43,725 nt of DNA from JBDROU01 sp043809745 [NCBI: bacterium] (GCA_043809745.1 JBDROU010000039.1:1-43725); one strand, 5' to 3'. Shown: positions 9,069 through 19,188, counted from the stretch's first letter. Notes: a model not told the origin generated them from the letters alone. Translations and numbers: made by a program.

Positions 9069-9716
9069 TTATTTTATTCTAGTTAAGGCCTGCGCAGCAT
9101 GAGCTCTTACTCTGTCGTTTCTCAGCGCCATAAGAAGAGCCGGCACGGCTGATCTGCCTATATTAGACAAAGCCTCACAAGAATACTTGCTTACTAAATC
9201 ATTTTCATCATTACATGATTCATACAATGACGGGACAGAGGATTCATCTCCGATTATTCCAAGCGAGATTGCCGCTCTCATGCGCGCGAATGCGCTTTGA
9301 TCCTTTAATGATCTTATCAATGCCGGGACCGCCTCTTTGTCTTTCAAATGACCTAAAACACCGGCCGCAGTAACCCGCACTTCTTCACTTATATCATTCA
9401 GACATTCTATAAGCGCAGGCACACACACCTTGTCTCCAAGCTGGCCCAGAGCTATAATTGCTTTTTCTCTTACGTATTTTGACGGATCCTTTAATGCCAT
9501 TATCAGGTCTTCCAATGCTTTCTTTTCATTCAATCTGCCGAGGACTTCTGCAGCGATAGACCTTATAAATGGATCAGCATCCTTCAATGATTCAATAAGC
9601 GCTTTAGCGCTCTTTTGCTGCAGTTTATCAAGTAAAGGTGTCTGTTCAGTATTGCTGCCTTTAATGGTTACTTTCACACCCCTTTTCATAAAATACTTAG
9701 GTAAACGAATTTTCAT
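9069..9716 (-). CDS. HEAT-repeat (PBS lyase HEAT-like) protein
   Basis: 215 residues built of about five to six HEAT-like repeats of about 31 residues (ALIESLKDADPFIRSIAAEVLGRL, DLIMALKDPSKYVREKAIIALGQL, ALIECLNDISEEVRVTAAGVLGHL, ALIRSLKDQSAFARMRAAISLGII and so on). The fold should be an alpha-solenoid for protein binding; no catalytic residues or signal peptide are seen. A strong Shine-Dalgarno (GGGAGGGG) precedes ATG 9716. It sits directly upstream of leuS. The partner cannot be told from sequence. Confidence 0.85.
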   Translation of the reverse strand: MKIRLPKYFMKRGVKVTIKGSNTEQTPLLDKLQQKSAKALIESLKDADPFIRSIAAEVLGRLNEKKALEDLIMALKDPSKYVREKAIIALGQLGDKVCVPALIECLNDISEEVRVTAAGVLGHLKDKEAVPALIRSLKDQSAFARMRAAISLGIIGDESSVPSLYESCNDENDLVSKYSCEALSNIGRSAVPALLMALRNDRVRAHAAQALTRIK

Positions 9717-9775
9717 AACACCCCTCCCGCTGCGTTGAGATCCCGTATTTTTTTCTGACCATCTCTGCGCAAATT

Positions 9776-10510
9776 TTATAAAATAAAATAAAAAAAATAT
9801 TCCTGATTTCCCTTTGCGCCTTTAACCTTAGATTTCTTAAATCCTATCAATTTAATCTTCAGCCTCTCGACAAAACCGATAAAATCATTGATTGCTTTTT
9901 TTACTACAACTTCATTCCGAACAACACCTTTCACTGTATATTTAGAATTTACCTCAAATTGAGGTTTAAACAGCAAAATTATTTGACTGTCAACCGGAAG
10001 CAATTCCTTCAACTTAATCAGTATATTCCTGCATGAACTAAATGAAACATCAACGCAAGTTATATCTATTTTTTTATCGAAGTCAACTTTTTTTAGAGTT
10101 CGATAATTTTTTTTCTCCAAATTAACTATTCTTGAATCATTTCTTAATTTCCAATCCAGTTTACCTTTTGCAACATCTACGCAATACACTTTTTCGGCAT
10201 TTTTCTGCAATAAGCAATCAGTGAACCCGCCTGTTGAAGCTCCTATATCAAGACAAACAGATCCTTGCGGATCAATATTAAAATATTTTAAGAAACCTTC
10301 TAATTTATCTCCCCCTCTTGATACAAATTTGTCAATCCCTGTTAATTCAATAGAATTTTCTATACTTACCAACTGCCCTGGCTTATTGTATATTCGACCA
10401 TCTTTTGATCTAATTCGCCCGCTTAAAGCAAGAGCCTGGGCCTCCCTTAAATCAGCGGCCCAGTTCTTTTTTATAATGATTTCTGATAATGGTAAGTATC
10501 CTTTAGACAA
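9776..10510 (-). CDS. tlyA: TlyA-family rRNA 2'-O-methyltransferase (S4 + FtsJ domains)
   Basis: 244 residues. An N-terminal S4 RNA-binding domain (REAQALALSGRIRSKDGRIYNKPGQLV) is followed by a Rossmann methyltransferase domain with the SAM-binding motif CLDIGASTGGFTDCLLQ and the conserved SRGGDKLEGFL segment between them. TlyA enzymes methylate cytidine 2'-OH of 16S and/or 23S rRNA; 'hemolysin' is an old name. The start is TTG 10510, overlapping the last 40 nt of dxs, which suggests translational coupling. The dxs-tlyA pairing is common across bacteria. Confidence 0.9.
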   Translation of the reverse strand: MSKGYLPLSEIIIKKNWAADLREAQALALSGRIRSKDGRIYNKPGQLVSIENSIELTGIDKFVSRGGDKLEGFLKYFNIDPQGSVCLDIGASTGGFTDCLLQKNAEKVYCVDVAKGKLDWKLRNDSRIVNLEKKNYRTLKKVDFDKKIDITCVDVSFSSCRNILIKLKELLPVDSQIILLFKPQFEVNSKYTVKGVVRNEVVVKKAINDFIGFVERLKIKLIGFKKSKVKGAKGNQEYFFYFIL

Positions 10511-12360
10511 CTGGTTAAAAATTCTCTCGCTTTTTCTGCAATTTTTTCTTTTGTTAGGCCATATTTATCTTTTAGCTCATTTATAGATCCATGTTCAATA
10601 AATGAATCCGGTAATCCTAAATTAAGTATAGTTATCTTACCACTGCAGAAGAACTCGTTTATAGCAGATCCAAAACCACCTTTTATTACGTTCTCTTCTA
10701 CAGTAATAATTGATTGAAAACGAGATCCTATATCTTTTAGCAAATCTTTATCTAAGGGCTTTATAAACCGCATATTTATAACTTCAGCGGATATGCCATG
10801 TTTCTTTAGTATATTAGATGCCTCAACTGACGGATATACCATGCTGCCTACGCTTAAGATTGCCAAATGATTTCCCGGAATAGCTACTTGCGCAAGAGGC
10901 GGCTCAAGACATTTAAGATTACTATCAATTTTCACACCGATACCAGCGCCTCTGGGATAGCGAATCGCGACCGGACCTTTTAGCTTAGTAGCTGTATAAA
11001 GCATATGCTGCAGCTCATTTTCATCTGCAGGCGCCATCATGACTAAATTTGGTATCATTCTCAGGTATGATATGTCAAAGGCCCCGTGATGCGTTGGGCC
11101 ATCCTCACCAACAATACCTGCTCGATCAAGCGCAATAATTACAGGCAGGTTTTGCAACGCTATATCATGAATAATCTGATCAAAACCTCGCTGTAAAAAA
11201 GTAGAATAAATTGCGCAAACAGGCCTAAAACCCTGGGTTGCCAATCCCGCTGCAAATGTAAGAGCATGTTGCTCGGCTATACCAACATCAAAATATCTGT
11301 TGGGAAAAGTTTTGCTGAACTCCTCTAACCCTGTACCTTGGGGCATAGCGGCAGTTATCGCAATTATCTTGCTGTTTTCTTCTGCAATACGGACAAGGGT
11401 CTTTCCAAACATCTTTGTATAAGAGATTGGATCATTTTCTTTTGTAGGTTGTCCTGTACTAATGTCAAATGATCCAATTCCATGAAATGATATTGGATTT
11501 TTTTCAGCAATCTCATACCCTCTGCCTTTCTTGGTTATTACATGAAGCACAATAGGTCCTTTAAGCAATATAACCTTTTCTAAAACCCTTATAAGATTGT
11601 TTAAATCATGCCCGTCAACCGGTCCAAAATATGCAAATCCCATTTCCTCAAAAAGCATTCCTGGGAAAAGCAGAACCTTAAATCTTTTGGCTAACCTCAG
11701 CAAATATTTACCGTAGAAATGAATTCTCTTTAAGAATAATTCCAATTTCTTTTCAAATTTATTAACTAAACCCAGTGTAAGCAACTTTGCAAGGAATGCT
11801 CCTAATGCCCCAACTCTCTCTGATATAAACATCTCATTGTCATTCAGTATGACCAGCATATCCTTAGCCAAATACCCAGCATTCTGTAATGCTTCAAAAG
11901 CCATCCCACCGGTTAGACTGCCATCACCAACCACTGAAACTACTTTATATTCGTCTCCCTTCAAATCCCTGGCAGCAGCAATTCCTAAAGCTGCGGAAAT
12001 TGCAGTTGATGAATGGCCAACTCCAAAACTATCATATTCCGACTCACTTCTTTTTGGAAAACCGCTAATCCCGCCATGCTGCCTTAATGTGCAGAATGAA
12101 TCTTTTCTTCCTGTAAGAAGTTTATGGGCGTATGCTTGATGGCCGACATCCCAAATAATCTTATCTGTGGGTAAGTTAAGGCAGTAATGAAGAGCTATAG
12201 TCAATTCAACTGTCCCAAGACTGGAAGCAACATGACCGCCATTTTTGGAGCAGGTGTTGATAATTTTCTCTCTGATATCTTGAGCTAGAAATGGCAGCAA
12301 CTCTCTTTTAATTATCTTCAAATCCGATGGTTTGTCTATTTTATCAAGTAAATTACCCAA
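10471..12360 (-). CDS. dxs: 1-deoxy-D-xylulose-5-phosphate synthase
   Basis: A 629-residue thiamine-diphosphate enzyme that condenses pyruvate and glyceraldehyde 3-phosphate, the first step of the MEP isoprenoid pathway. Visible are GGHVASSLGTVELTIALHY, the ThDP motif (VVGDGSLTGGMAFEALQNAG), the active-site RAGIVGEDGPTHHGAFDISYLR and the C-terminal transketolase domain. Full family length. The start is TTG 12360, placed immediately after the ispA stop (TAA-TTG), with GGAG about 9 nt upstream. It is in an operon with ispA, which uses its isoprenoid products, and with xseB and tlyA. Confidence 0.97.
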   Translation of the reverse strand: MGNLLDKIDKPSDLKIIKRELLPFLAQDIREKIINTCSKNGGHVASSLGTVELTIALHYCLNLPTDKIIWDVGHQAYAHKLLTGRKDSFCTLRQHGGISGFPKRSESEYDSFGVGHSSTAISAALGIAAARDLKGDEYKVVSVVGDGSLTGGMAFEALQNAGYLAKDMLVILNDNEMFISERVGALGAFLAKLLTLGLVNKFEKKLELFLKRIHFYGKYLLRLAKRFKVLLFPGMLFEEMGFAYFGPVDGHDLNNLIRVLEKVILLKGPIVLHVITKKGRGYEIAEKNPISFHGIGSFDISTGQPTKENDPISYTKMFGKTLVRIAEENSKIIAITAAMPQGTGLEEFSKTFPNRYFDVGIAEQHALTFAAGLATQGFRPVCAIYSTFLQRGFDQIIHDIALQNLPVIIALDRAGIVGEDGPTHHGAFDISYLRMIPNLVMMAPADENELQHMLYTATKLKGPVAIRYPRGAGIGVKIDSNLKCLEPPLAQVAIPGNHLAILSVGSMVYPSVEASNILKKHGISAEVINMRFIKPLDKDLLKDIGSRFQSIITVEENVIKGGFGSAINEFFCSGKITILNLGLPDSFIEHGSINELKDKYGLTKEKIAEKAREFLTSCLKDTYHYQKSL

Positions 12361-13272
12361 TTATTTGCTCCGTTCTAAGACATAATCCGCAAGTAAATTC
12401 AGATATAATGCTCTTTTCCCAAATACTTTTAAATCATTCTTTGCGGAATGAATAAGATTTTCGGCTCTCTTAAAAGATTTTTCTAAACCATATATGCCGG
12501 GAAATGTGATTTTCTTGTTTTTGCTATCTGAATTTGATTTTCCTAATTCTTTTGCAGTTTTTGTTTCATCAAGAATATCATCAACAACTTGAAAAGCCAA
12601 TCCAATCTTAAGTCCGAACTCCATTAAATATTTAATATTTTTCTTAGGAGCTTTTGCCAGAACCCCACCTGCAGTTATAGAAGCGCTTATTAAGGCAGCT
12701 GTTTTATTAATATGCATAAAGTTCAGCTTCTTATTAATTTCTCCCCTGCTAACAGCCTCATGCTTCATGCTTAACAACATATCTACTACCTGCCCTCCCA
12801 CCATCCCGTCATAACCAATTGACCTTGCTATAGTCGCAATTAATGTTGAAAAATCATTTGAATTCAATCCCAGCATGTCAGCATTCTTTGCTAACAATTC
12901 GAAGGCATATGCAAGCAAGGCATCACCGGCTAAAAGCGCTACAGCCTCGCCAAATCTTTTGTGATTGGTAAGCTTTCCTCTACGGAAATCATCATTATCC
13001 ATACAAGGTAAATCATCATGTATCAGAGAATAGGTATGAATAAGCTCTAAAGCGCATGCGGCATATTTGACCTTTCGCATCGGCAATCCAAACATTTCAG
13101 AAACTGCAATCAAAAGAAGCGCTCTTAATCTCTTTCCATCTGCTAAGACTGAGTACTTCATTGATTCAGCAAGTACCTGCGAGTACCCTAATTTATCAGG
13201 TAAAACCTTTATTAAACTCTTATTGACAAAGATCCTTTTCTTCTGGTAATACTGCTTAAGTTGAATATCCAT
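12361..13272 (-). CDS. ispA: Polyprenyl (farnesyl/geranylgeranyl) diphosphate synthase
   Basis: 303 residues, all-helical isoprenoid synthase. The first aspartate-rich motif is LIHDDLPCMDNDDFRRG and the second is VVDDILDETK; GDALLAYAFELL and MVGGQVVDML are also family signatures. It condenses IPP with allylic diphosphates for quinone, undecaprenyl or other lipid synthesis; chain length (C15 or C20) cannot be fixed here. ATG 13272 overlaps the xseB stop by one base (TAATG), and dxs starts directly after its stop. Confidence 0.95.
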   Translation of the reverse strand: MDIQLKQYYQKKRIFVNKSLIKVLPDKLGYSQVLAESMKYSVLADGKRLRALLLIAVSEMFGLPMRKVKYAACALELIHTYSLIHDDLPCMDNDDFRRGKLTNHKRFGEAVALLAGDALLAYAFELLAKNADMLGLNSNDFSTLIATIARSIGYDGMVGGQVVDMLLSMKHEAVSRGEINKKLNFMHINKTAALISASITAGGVLAKAPKKNIKYLMEFGLKIGLAFQVVDDILDETKTAKELGKSNSDSKNKKITFPGIYGLEKSFKRAENLIHSAKNDLKVFGKRALYLNLLADYVLERSK

Positions 13273-13553
13273 TAAAACAATCCCTCTTTTGGCTTAAACA
13301 TATCATTATTCTCTTTCTTTTCAATCTTTTCCGGATCAAATGCTTCTTTGGTGAAATTATCCTTTTCCTTCACAACGATCTCAATTTTAGCTTTTGCCTC
13401 ATCAAGTTTTTTAGAGCAGAAACGCGCCAGACTAATTCCCTCCTGATATAATCCTATAGAATCATCAAGCGAGATATCGCCTTTCTCTAACTTCTGGACT
13501 ATTACCTCAAGTTTTTGCAATGACTTTTCAAAACTCTGCTTTTCCTTAACCAT
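13272..13553 (-). CDS. xseB: Exodeoxyribonuclease VII small subunit
   Basis: 93 residues with the XseB pattern: SFEKSLQKLEVIVQKLEKGDISLDDSIGLYQEGISLARFCSKKLDEAKAKIEIV. Several copies coat the XseA coiled coil in the exonuclease VII complex, which degrades single-stranded DNA. ATG 13553; GGGG lies about 6 nt upstream. The short gap to xseA (13554-13672) contains a 14-nt symmetric sequence GCAAAAGATTTTGC (13566-13579) just before the ribosome binding site. Confidence 0.94.
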   Translation of the reverse strand: MVKEKQSFEKSLQKLEVIVQKLEKGDISLDDSIGLYQEGISLARFCSKKLDEAKAKIEIVVKEKDNFTKEAFDPEKIEKKENNDMFKPKEGLF

Positions 13554-13672
13554 TAAGATCCCCTGGCAAAAGATTTTGCTTATTAGTATTCAGCACAGCT
13601 CTAATTTATACAATTTAAATACACAGTTTTAAAGATAATTCTCTCCAATATACAGTTAGTTTTAGATAATCC

Positions 13673-14866
13673 CTATTTCTCAGCCCTTGCCTTTATTTCA
13701 CCCTTATGCAGTTTTATAAGAAGTTCTTGGTTATTGCTGATTTCAGCAGTATCTTTGACTATTTTTTTTTCAGGCATCTTCCACAAAATCGAATAGCCCC
13801 TTGCCAGGCAGGCTAATGGGGAGAGTAATTCAAGTTTTTCTATTTGCTTATCAAATTTGAAAGCAGCTACTTCAGCAATGTGATTTAAGTGCAGTGTTAT
13901 CCTATCTGTTAAGTCATCAACTTCCTGTGACCGTTCTTCAATAAAGCTGAACGGATATGTGAAGTATTTAGAATTAATCAAAAAGTTAACTTTAGCTGAT
14001 ATATAAGCGATTTTGTTGTTAATGTAGTTAATAAGTCTTTGATTTAAACTGTTGATATTTTGGACAAATTCTTCCTTAGCTTTTATCACCATTTCGGCAG
14101 CTGCGCTTGGGGTAGGAGCTCTTTTATCTGCTGCATAATCAGAAATAGTGTAATCAATTTCATGTCCTACCGCTGATATTATAGGTATATTTGAATCGCA
14201 GATTGATCTTGCAACAATTTCTTCGTTAAAAGCCCACAAATCCTCAATTGAACCGCCGCCTCTGGCAATAATAATTACTTCTAAATCTGAGAAATTATTA
14301 TTAAGATCAACTATTGCTCTGGAAATCTCAAACTTAGCCTCATCACCTTGCACCCTTACAGGATATATAAGCACTTCAAGGTTGCTGAACCTTCTCTTTA
14401 ATACAGACAGAATATCCCTCAACGCCGCACCCGTAGGTGATGTAACGATGCCAATTTTTCTGGGAAAGACAGGTATTGCTTTTTTTAACTTACTGTCAAA
14501 CAACCCTTCTTTTTCAAGTTTGGCTTTAAGCTGTTCAAAAGCGAGCTGAAGCGCTCCCTTCCCTGACGGATCTATTTTTAAAACTATAAGCTGGTACTGA
14601 CTCCTTGCTATATACGCTGAAAGACGCGCCAGAACAGTTACTTTTTGTCCGTTCTCCAGTTTAAATTTCAGTATACTTGATTGTCCGCTCCATATGACGG
14701 CATTTATATTAGATTTCTCATCTTTCAAAGAGAAATATATATGACCGGAAGTGTGGTATTTTATATTAGAGATCTCACCTTCAATCCATACATTAGTGAA
14801 CTGGCTTTCTATTAACTGTTTTATTTGCTGACTTATTTCTGAAACAGTATAAATTTTTTGATTCAT
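13673..14866 (-). CDS. xseA: Exodeoxyribonuclease VII large subunit
   Basis: 397 residues. The N-terminal OB-fold (YTVSEISQQIKQLIESQFTNVWIEGEISNIKYHTSGHIYFSLKDE) binds single-stranded DNA. The catalytic domain carries GIVTSPTGAALRDIL, IIARGGGSIEDLWAFNEE and the PIISAVGHEIDYTISDYAADKRAPTPSAAAE block, followed by a coiled coil. It is somewhat shorter than the E. coli protein (456) but all motifs are present. It is upstream of xseB with a 119-nt gap, and downstream of rny. Confidence 0.96.
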   Translation of the reverse strand: MNQKIYTVSEISQQIKQLIESQFTNVWIEGEISNIKYHTSGHIYFSLKDEKSNINAVIWSGQSSILKFKLENGQKVTVLARLSAYIARSQYQLIVLKIDPSGKGALQLAFEQLKAKLEKEGLFDSKLKKAIPVFPRKIGIVTSPTGAALRDILSVLKRRFSNLEVLIYPVRVQGDEAKFEISRAIVDLNNNFSDLEVIIIARGGGSIEDLWAFNEEIVARSICDSNIPIISAVGHEIDYTISDYAADKRAPTPSAAAEMVIKAKEEFVQNINSLNQRLINYINNKIAYISAKVNFLINSKYFTYPFSFIEERSQEVDDLTDRITLHLNHIAEVAAFKFDKQIEKLELLSPLACLARGYSILWKMPEKKIVKDTAEISNNQELLIKLHKGEIKARAEK

Positions 14867-14935
14867 TTCTTAAAATACTAAAAACAATGCGTAAAGTTAA
14901 CTATTAATAATACGATGATATATTCTGCTATTTTC

Positions 14936-16495
14936 CTATTTTGCTATTTCATGAGCTCTTGTCTCACGAATCACTGTTACCTTTACCTGTCCGGGATACT
15001 CAACATCATTTTCGATTTTTTTTGCAATATCTCTTGCAAGAATAATTGTCTCCGGATCACTTACATCCTCAGGTTCAACCATAATCCTTACTTCCCTTCC
15101 AGCTGAAATAGCATAAGCAGAATCCACACCTCTAAATGATAACGCAACCTTTTCCAGCTGCTCAAGCCTCTTAATATAATTTTCCACATTTTCTCTTCTA
15201 GCTCCAGGTCTGGCCGCAGATATCGCATCTGCCGCGGCAATAATAAATGCTTCTATAGTCTGAGGTTCAGCAATCCCCTCGTGATGAGAGAGTATCGCAT
15301 TAATCATATCAGGAGACTCACCATATTTCTTGGCTATATCGGATGATATCTGATGATGAGTCCCTTCCACATCATGATCGATTGCCTTCCCTATATCATG
15401 CAGCAAGCTTGCTCTCCTGCAAAAAGTACTGTCAGCTCCAAGCTCATTTGCAATGGCGGAAGAAAGCCATACTACTTCCAGAGTATGCTGCAGCTGATTC
15501 TGCCCGTAAGAACTCCTGAATTTTAATTTTCCCAGAAGCTTGAGAATCTCCGGATGCAAACCACTGACACCCGCATCCTGCGCAGCCTGATCCCCAATCT
15601 CTTTTAGTTTCTGCTCCATCTCCTTCTTCACCTTTGCTACTACCTCTTCTATGCGGGCCGGATGTATCCTCCCATCCACAATTAAGCGCTCAAGGGCAAT
15701 TTTAGCAATCTCCCGCCTAACCCCATCAAATCCGGAAATAGTTATAGATTCCGGCGTATCATCAACAATAATGTCCACTCCGGTAGCTTGTTCAAAAGTC
15801 CTTATATTCCTGCCCTCACGTCCTATTATCCTGCCTTTAAGTTCGTCATTTTGTATAGCAACAGAACTTACTGTCATCTCACTGGTAAATTCAGCTGCTA
15901 TCCTTTGAATAGCGGTAGCAATTATTTCTTTGGCCTTCTTATTTGCTATTTCCTTTGTATCCTGCTCTACCTGCTTTATTATGTTTGATTGCTCCCTGAG
16001 AACCTCAGTTTTGACTGTTTCCAGAAGAAGCTTCTTAGCTTCATCTGAAGATATGCCGGAAATCCGTTCTAATACCCTCTTTTGCTCCTCTTTCCTTTTG
16101 TTTATCTCTTCTTCAGTAACCCTTAAATCTCTTTCCTTATTGCCAAGCTCTCTAACCCTTTGATCAATATTCTTCTCCTTTTTCTCAAGGATATCCAATT
16201 TCCTGTCCAGATTCTCTTCTTTTTGATGCAGTCTGTGCTCAAATTTCGAAAGTTCTTCTTTTCTACCAGCTGTAGATAACTCAAAATTCTTACGCTCTTT
16301 ATCCATCATCTCTCTAACTTCAATTATACCTTCCTTCTTTTTTGCTTCTGCCTTCGCTTCTGCCTCGGAAAGGATCCTCTTTGCAGTCAACTCCGCCGAA
16401 GAAAGCTGCTTTTTCCCATACAACGAACGTACGTAGATCCCAACAATACCTCCCAAAATAATACCGCCAAACAAACCCAAAAATAACAGTTCCAT
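14936..16495 (-). CDS. rny: Ribonuclease Y
   Basis: 519 residues. An N-terminal membrane anchor ([22 protein letters not shown]) is followed by a long charged coiled coil (about 35-200), a KH domain ([31 protein letters not shown]) and an HD domain ([25 protein letters not shown]). RNase Y is a membrane-bound endoribonuclease that starts mRNA turnover. Shine-Dalgarno AAGGGGAG precedes ATG 16495. A 15-bp hairpin (16522-16569) lies between this gene and the upstream cyclo-ligase gene and could be a processing or autoregulatory site. Confidence 0.97.
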   Translation of the reverse strand: MELLFLGLFGGIILGGIVGIYVRSLYGKKQLSSAELTAKRILSEAEAKAEAKKKEGIIEVREMMDKERKNFELSTAGRKEELSKFEHRLHQKEENLDRKLDILEKKEKNIDQRVRELGNKERDLRVTEEEINKRKEEQKRVLERISGISSDEAKKLLLETVKTEVLREQSNIIKQVEQDTKEIANKKAKEIIATAIQRIAAEFTSEMTVSSVAIQNDELKGRIIGREGRNIRTFEQATGVDIIVDDTPESITISGFDGVRREIAKIALERLIVDGRIHPARIEEVVAKVKKEMEQKLKEIGDQAAQDAGVSGLHPEILKLLGKLKFRSSYGQNQLQHTLEVVWLSSAIANELGADSTFCRRASLLHDIGKAIDHDVEGTHHQISSDIAKKYGESPDMINAILSHHEGIAEPQTIEAFIIAAADAISAARPGARRENVENYIKRLEQLEKVALSFRGVDSAYAISAGREVRIMVEPEDVSDPETIILARDIAKKIENDVEYPGQVKVTVIRETRAHEIAK

Positions 16496-16521
16496 TTTTA
16501 AACTCCCCTTAACAAATATAT

Positions 16522-16569
16522 ATCTAATATCTGAACCAAAAATCAGATCAAAGTTCAGCTATATTAGAT
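16522..16569 (-). promoter_or_regulatory. 15-bp hairpin in the rny leader
   Basis: ATCTAATAT + CTGAAC (16522-16536) pair with GTTCAG (16553-16558) and ATATTAGAT (16561-16569), with a two-base bulge and a 16-nt loop. On the minus strand it precedes the rny ribosome binding site by about 15 nt and is not followed by a U-tract, so it is not a terminator in that direction. On the plus strand a T-run follows, but no plus-strand gene leads into it. Confidence 0.6.
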
Positions 16570-16583
16570 TTTTTCATTCTTTT

Positions 16584-17171
16584 TCAGCGCCTCTTTAAAG
16601 ACCTTATTATTCTAGACTCTGTGATGATATAATCGACCTGAATATCATGCTCGTCTACTGGAATAATATTCCTTACTTGCAAGTCAAAAGCTAATGCAAC
16701 TTTAGGTGCATTATTTAACTTGCTTAATACTTTATCGTAATACCCCTGTCCTCTGCCTATTCTGTTCCCATATTCATCAAAAGCAATACCAGGCACTATA
16801 ATCAAGTCAATTATTTTCAGAGCCTGAATATCTGAGCCTTTATCTTTCGGCTCGCTTATACCCCATTTACCGACACATAAATCAGTATCGCAATTACTTA
16901 CAGAACAAACATTAAAACACTTGCTGTTTTCAACAATCTTAGGCAGAAATACAGTCTTCCCATTATCCAGAGAATCCTTAATAAACTCATGTGTGCTTAC
17001 TTCCGGATATTTTGAATAGTAAAAAACTATATTCTTTGCCTCCTTAAATACTCTAAGCTGCTTTACTCTGCCGCTAATTAGTTTACTTTTCTCAATAATT
17101 TCAGTTTCTGTCAAACCTCTTAACGCTTTGCTGACATCATTTCTTATTTTTTTCTTTTGATCTGCCATCAT
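16584..17171 (-). CDS. 5-formyltetrahydrofolate cyclo-ligase
   Basis: 195 residues. The family's signatures are present: an N-terminal RNDVSKALRGLT... region, NIVFYYSKYPEVSTHEFI, and the C-terminal LIIVPGIAFDEYGNRIGRGQGYYDKVLS active-site block. It converts 5-formyl-THF with ATP to 5,10-methenyl-THF in one-carbon metabolism. ATG at 17171, with a second ATG as the next codon; the gene follows rarA by only a few nucleotides. The usual link zapA - cyclo-ligase (ygfA in E. coli, with 6S RNA between) is echoed here with rarA in between; I see no 6S RNA. Confidence 0.93.
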   Translation of the reverse strand: MMADQKKKIRNDVSKALRGLTETEIIEKSKLISGRVKQLRVFKEAKNIVFYYSKYPEVSTHEFIKDSLDNGKTVFLPKIVENSKCFNVCSVSNCDTDLCVGKWGISEPKDKGSDIQALKIIDLIIVPGIAFDEYGNRIGRGQGYYDKVLSKLNNAPKVALAFDLQVRNIIPVDEHDIQVDYIITESRIIRSLKRR

Positions 17172-17174
17172 TAA

Positions 17175-18506
17175 CTATTTATAATCTTTTTTTTCCTTCC
17201 AAAGGTTCTCAAGCCTTAGTTTTATATTCTTTTCAAAACCGATCTCTGTAGGCTTATAAAAAGTATCACTCAACGGGTTTTGATTCGAAAGATACTCCTG
17301 TATCACAAAATGATCCTCGAAATTGTGAGGATAAAGATACCCTTCCCCGTGACCTCTGCTTTTCTTATCCAAATTACTGTCCTTAAGATGATTAGGAACT
17401 TCTTTTACCGCATCTTGCTTTATCCGTTCTGTCGCTTTTTCAATACCCATATATGAGGCGTTCGATTTTGGGGCAGAAGCTATATATGTAGTCATTTGAG
17501 CAAGCGTAATCCTGCCTTCGGGCATACCGATCCTGTGAACAGTTTCATATCCTGCCTGTGCAATTAATAAAGCCCGCGGATCCGCATTACCTACATCCTC
17601 GCTGGCAGAGATTACCAATCTTCTGGCTATGAATAACGGATTTTCGCCGGCTTCAATCATTAGCGCCAAATAATACAGCGCGGCATCCGGATCGCTGCCT
17701 CTTAATGACTTAATAAACGCGGATATTACATCGTAATGCTTATCGCCGGATTTATCATACACTATGCTCTTTTTTGATAATGATTCTTCAACATTGCTTA
17801 ACTCCAGATTTATTATTTTTTCCGAGGATTTTATCTTGCCCAATACGGCAATTTCCAGCGTGTTCAACACCCTTCTTGCATCACCTTCAGACTGTGAAAC
17901 AAGAAATTCCTTTGCCTCTTTTGAAAGCCTAATTTCATATGAACCCAATCCATTCGGATGTTTCAGCGCCCGTTCGATGATATCTGATATGTTTTCTTTA
18001 CTCAAAGGTTGAAACTCAAACAAATTTGAACGTGATATTAAGGTGCTGTTAACATAAAAATGAGGGTTTTCAGTGGTCAGTCCAATCAAAATAATGGTCC
18101 CGGATTCCACATCCGGCAGTAAAGCGTCCTGCTGGGTACGATTAAAATGGTGTATCTCATCAATAATTAAAACCGTTCGTTTAGCGTGTATTTTGCGGTG
18201 TTCTTTTGCAAGGCCTATAATCTTGCGTATATCGCCAACCCCGGCTGTAACAGCATTTATCTTGTACGCCTTTGATTTAGTAATTTGAAGTATGATATTT
18301 ACCAGTGCCGTTTTGCCGCACCCCGGAGGGCCAAATACTATAATAGAAGAAAGTTTATCAGAATCCACCAGCCTCCTTAAAAGCTTATCCTTTCCCAATA
18401 CATGATCCTGCCCTACGAATTCATCCCATGTTTTAGGCATAATCCTATAAGCAAGAGGCTGATGTTGAGTGATTTCTTTATTTGTTAATTCCTGGAACAG
18501 TTCCAT
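17175..18506 (-). CDS. rarA: Replication-associated recombination protein A (MgsA/RarA AAA+ ATPase)
   Basis: 443 residues. N-terminal AAA+ core with Walker A GPPGCGKT, Walker [12 protein letters not shown] and sensor regions ([30 protein letters not shown]). The C-terminal tetramerisation region has the RarA-specific blocks [40 protein letters not shown] and HLKDSN...[13 protein letters not shown]. It acts at stalled replication forks with SSB and the clamp-loader-like family. ATG 18506. It lies between zapA and the folate gene in one co-directional run. Confidence 0.97.
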   Translation of the reverse strand: MELFQELTNKEITQHQPLAYRIMPKTWDEFVGQDHVLGKDKLLRRLVDSDKLSSIIVFGPPGCGKTALVNIILQITKSKAYKINAVTAGVGDIRKIIGLAKEHRKIHAKRTVLIIDEIHHFNRTQQDALLPDVESGTIILIGLTTENPHFYVNSTLISRSNLFEFQPLSKENISDIIERALKHPNGLGSYEIRLSKEAKEFLVSQSEGDARRVLNTLEIAVLGKIKSSEKIINLELSNVEESLSKKSIVYDKSGDKHYDVISAFIKSLRGSDPDAALYYLALMIEAGENPLFIARRLVISASEDVGNADPRALLIAQAGYETVHRIGMPEGRITLAQMTTYIASAPKSNASYMGIEKATERIKQDAVKEVPNHLKDSNLDKKSRGHGEGYLYPHNFEDHFVIQEYLSNQNPLSDTFYKPTEIGFEKNIKLRLENLWKEKKDYK

Positions 18507-18574
18507 TTTTTATTAGCTTTTTTTGTAATATAAATGGAAAAGAAAGGTATTAAAAGAAGAATCTTAAGGTACTG

Positions 18575-18871
18575 TCAATCATTAATAGCGGAATCTAATT
18601 GAATGATTAGTTCATCTAATTTCTTATCATTATTGCCATTTGTGCTATTCTTGCTTTCTTTTACTCGAAATAGCTCATCAGCGATATTCAAAGCGGCAAG
18701 AACCGCCAATTTTGAAGTATCAACTGTATTTGTCTTATCAGCAACAGCCTCTATCTGTTCATTAACATAGTTAGCCCTTGCGGAAAGCTCCAATGGCGTT
18801 AGACCACCACCGTCAATATCAAATTCACGATTATTAATTTTTACCCTGATTTTCTCTGCTAACATAACCAT
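18575..18871 (-). CDS. zapA: Cell division protein ZapA
   Basis: 98 residues from ATG 18871: a beta head (IRVKINNREFDIDGGG) and a long helix (LSARANYVNEQIEAVADKTNTVDTSKLAVLAALNIADELFRVKE), the ZapA pattern. ZapA crosslinks FtsZ filaments in the division ring. The frame extends to a TTG at 18886, but ATG 18871 has GGAAAAG at a fitting distance. It is 22 nt after a small coiled-coil gene that is probably its partner. Confidence 0.88.
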   Translation of the reverse strand: MVMLAEKIRVKINNREFDIDGGGLTPLELSARANYVNEQIEAVADKTNTVDTSKLAVLAALNIADELFRVKESKNSTNGNNDKKLDELIIQLDSAIND

Positions 18872-18893
18872 AATTTTCTTTTCCAAAACACAA

Positions 18894-19142
18894 CTAAATA
18901 TTTAAACGATCTACTTTATGTTTTAAATCAAATATTTTATCTTTTATCTTTTTATCTCGAGCTATAATTTGCTCTAACTCGCTTCTAAGCTTATAAGTCC
19001 CTTTGGCATCATTTCTCAGTAACTCCAACTCGGAAACTAATTTCATTCTATCAGACTTTAATCGCTTATTCTCCTCCTTTAATGTCCTTATTAAATTAAT
19101 AGCTTGTTTAACTTTCCCTTCAAGAACCTTTATTTTAGTCAA
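18894..19142 (-). CDS. Small coiled-coil protein, ZapB-like
   Basis: 82 residues, almost entirely heptad-rich charged helix (KVKQAINLIRTLKEENKRLKSDRMKLVSELELLRN...LEQIIARDKKIKDKIFDLKHKVDRL). It starts at TTG 19142, with AGGTGA 8-9 nt upstream; no ATG is available near the start. Its size, coiled-coil nature and position directly upstream of zapA match proteins annotated as ZapB-like division factors, but coiled coils are easily mis-assigned and the call rests mainly on context. Confidence 0.7.
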   Translation of the reverse strand: MTKIKVLEGKVKQAINLIRTLKEENKRLKSDRMKLVSELELLRNDAKGTYKLRSELEQIIARDKKIKDKIFDLKHKVDRLNI

Positions 19143-19188
19143 TCCGTATCACCTAACAATCATTATTGTATCTGCAGCTTACACTAAT

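Noticed and set aside
16496-16583. 6S RNA near the folate cyclo-ligase gene, as in proteobacteria
   Set aside because: The gap is only 88 nt and folds as a simple hairpin without the open central bubble of 6S RNA.
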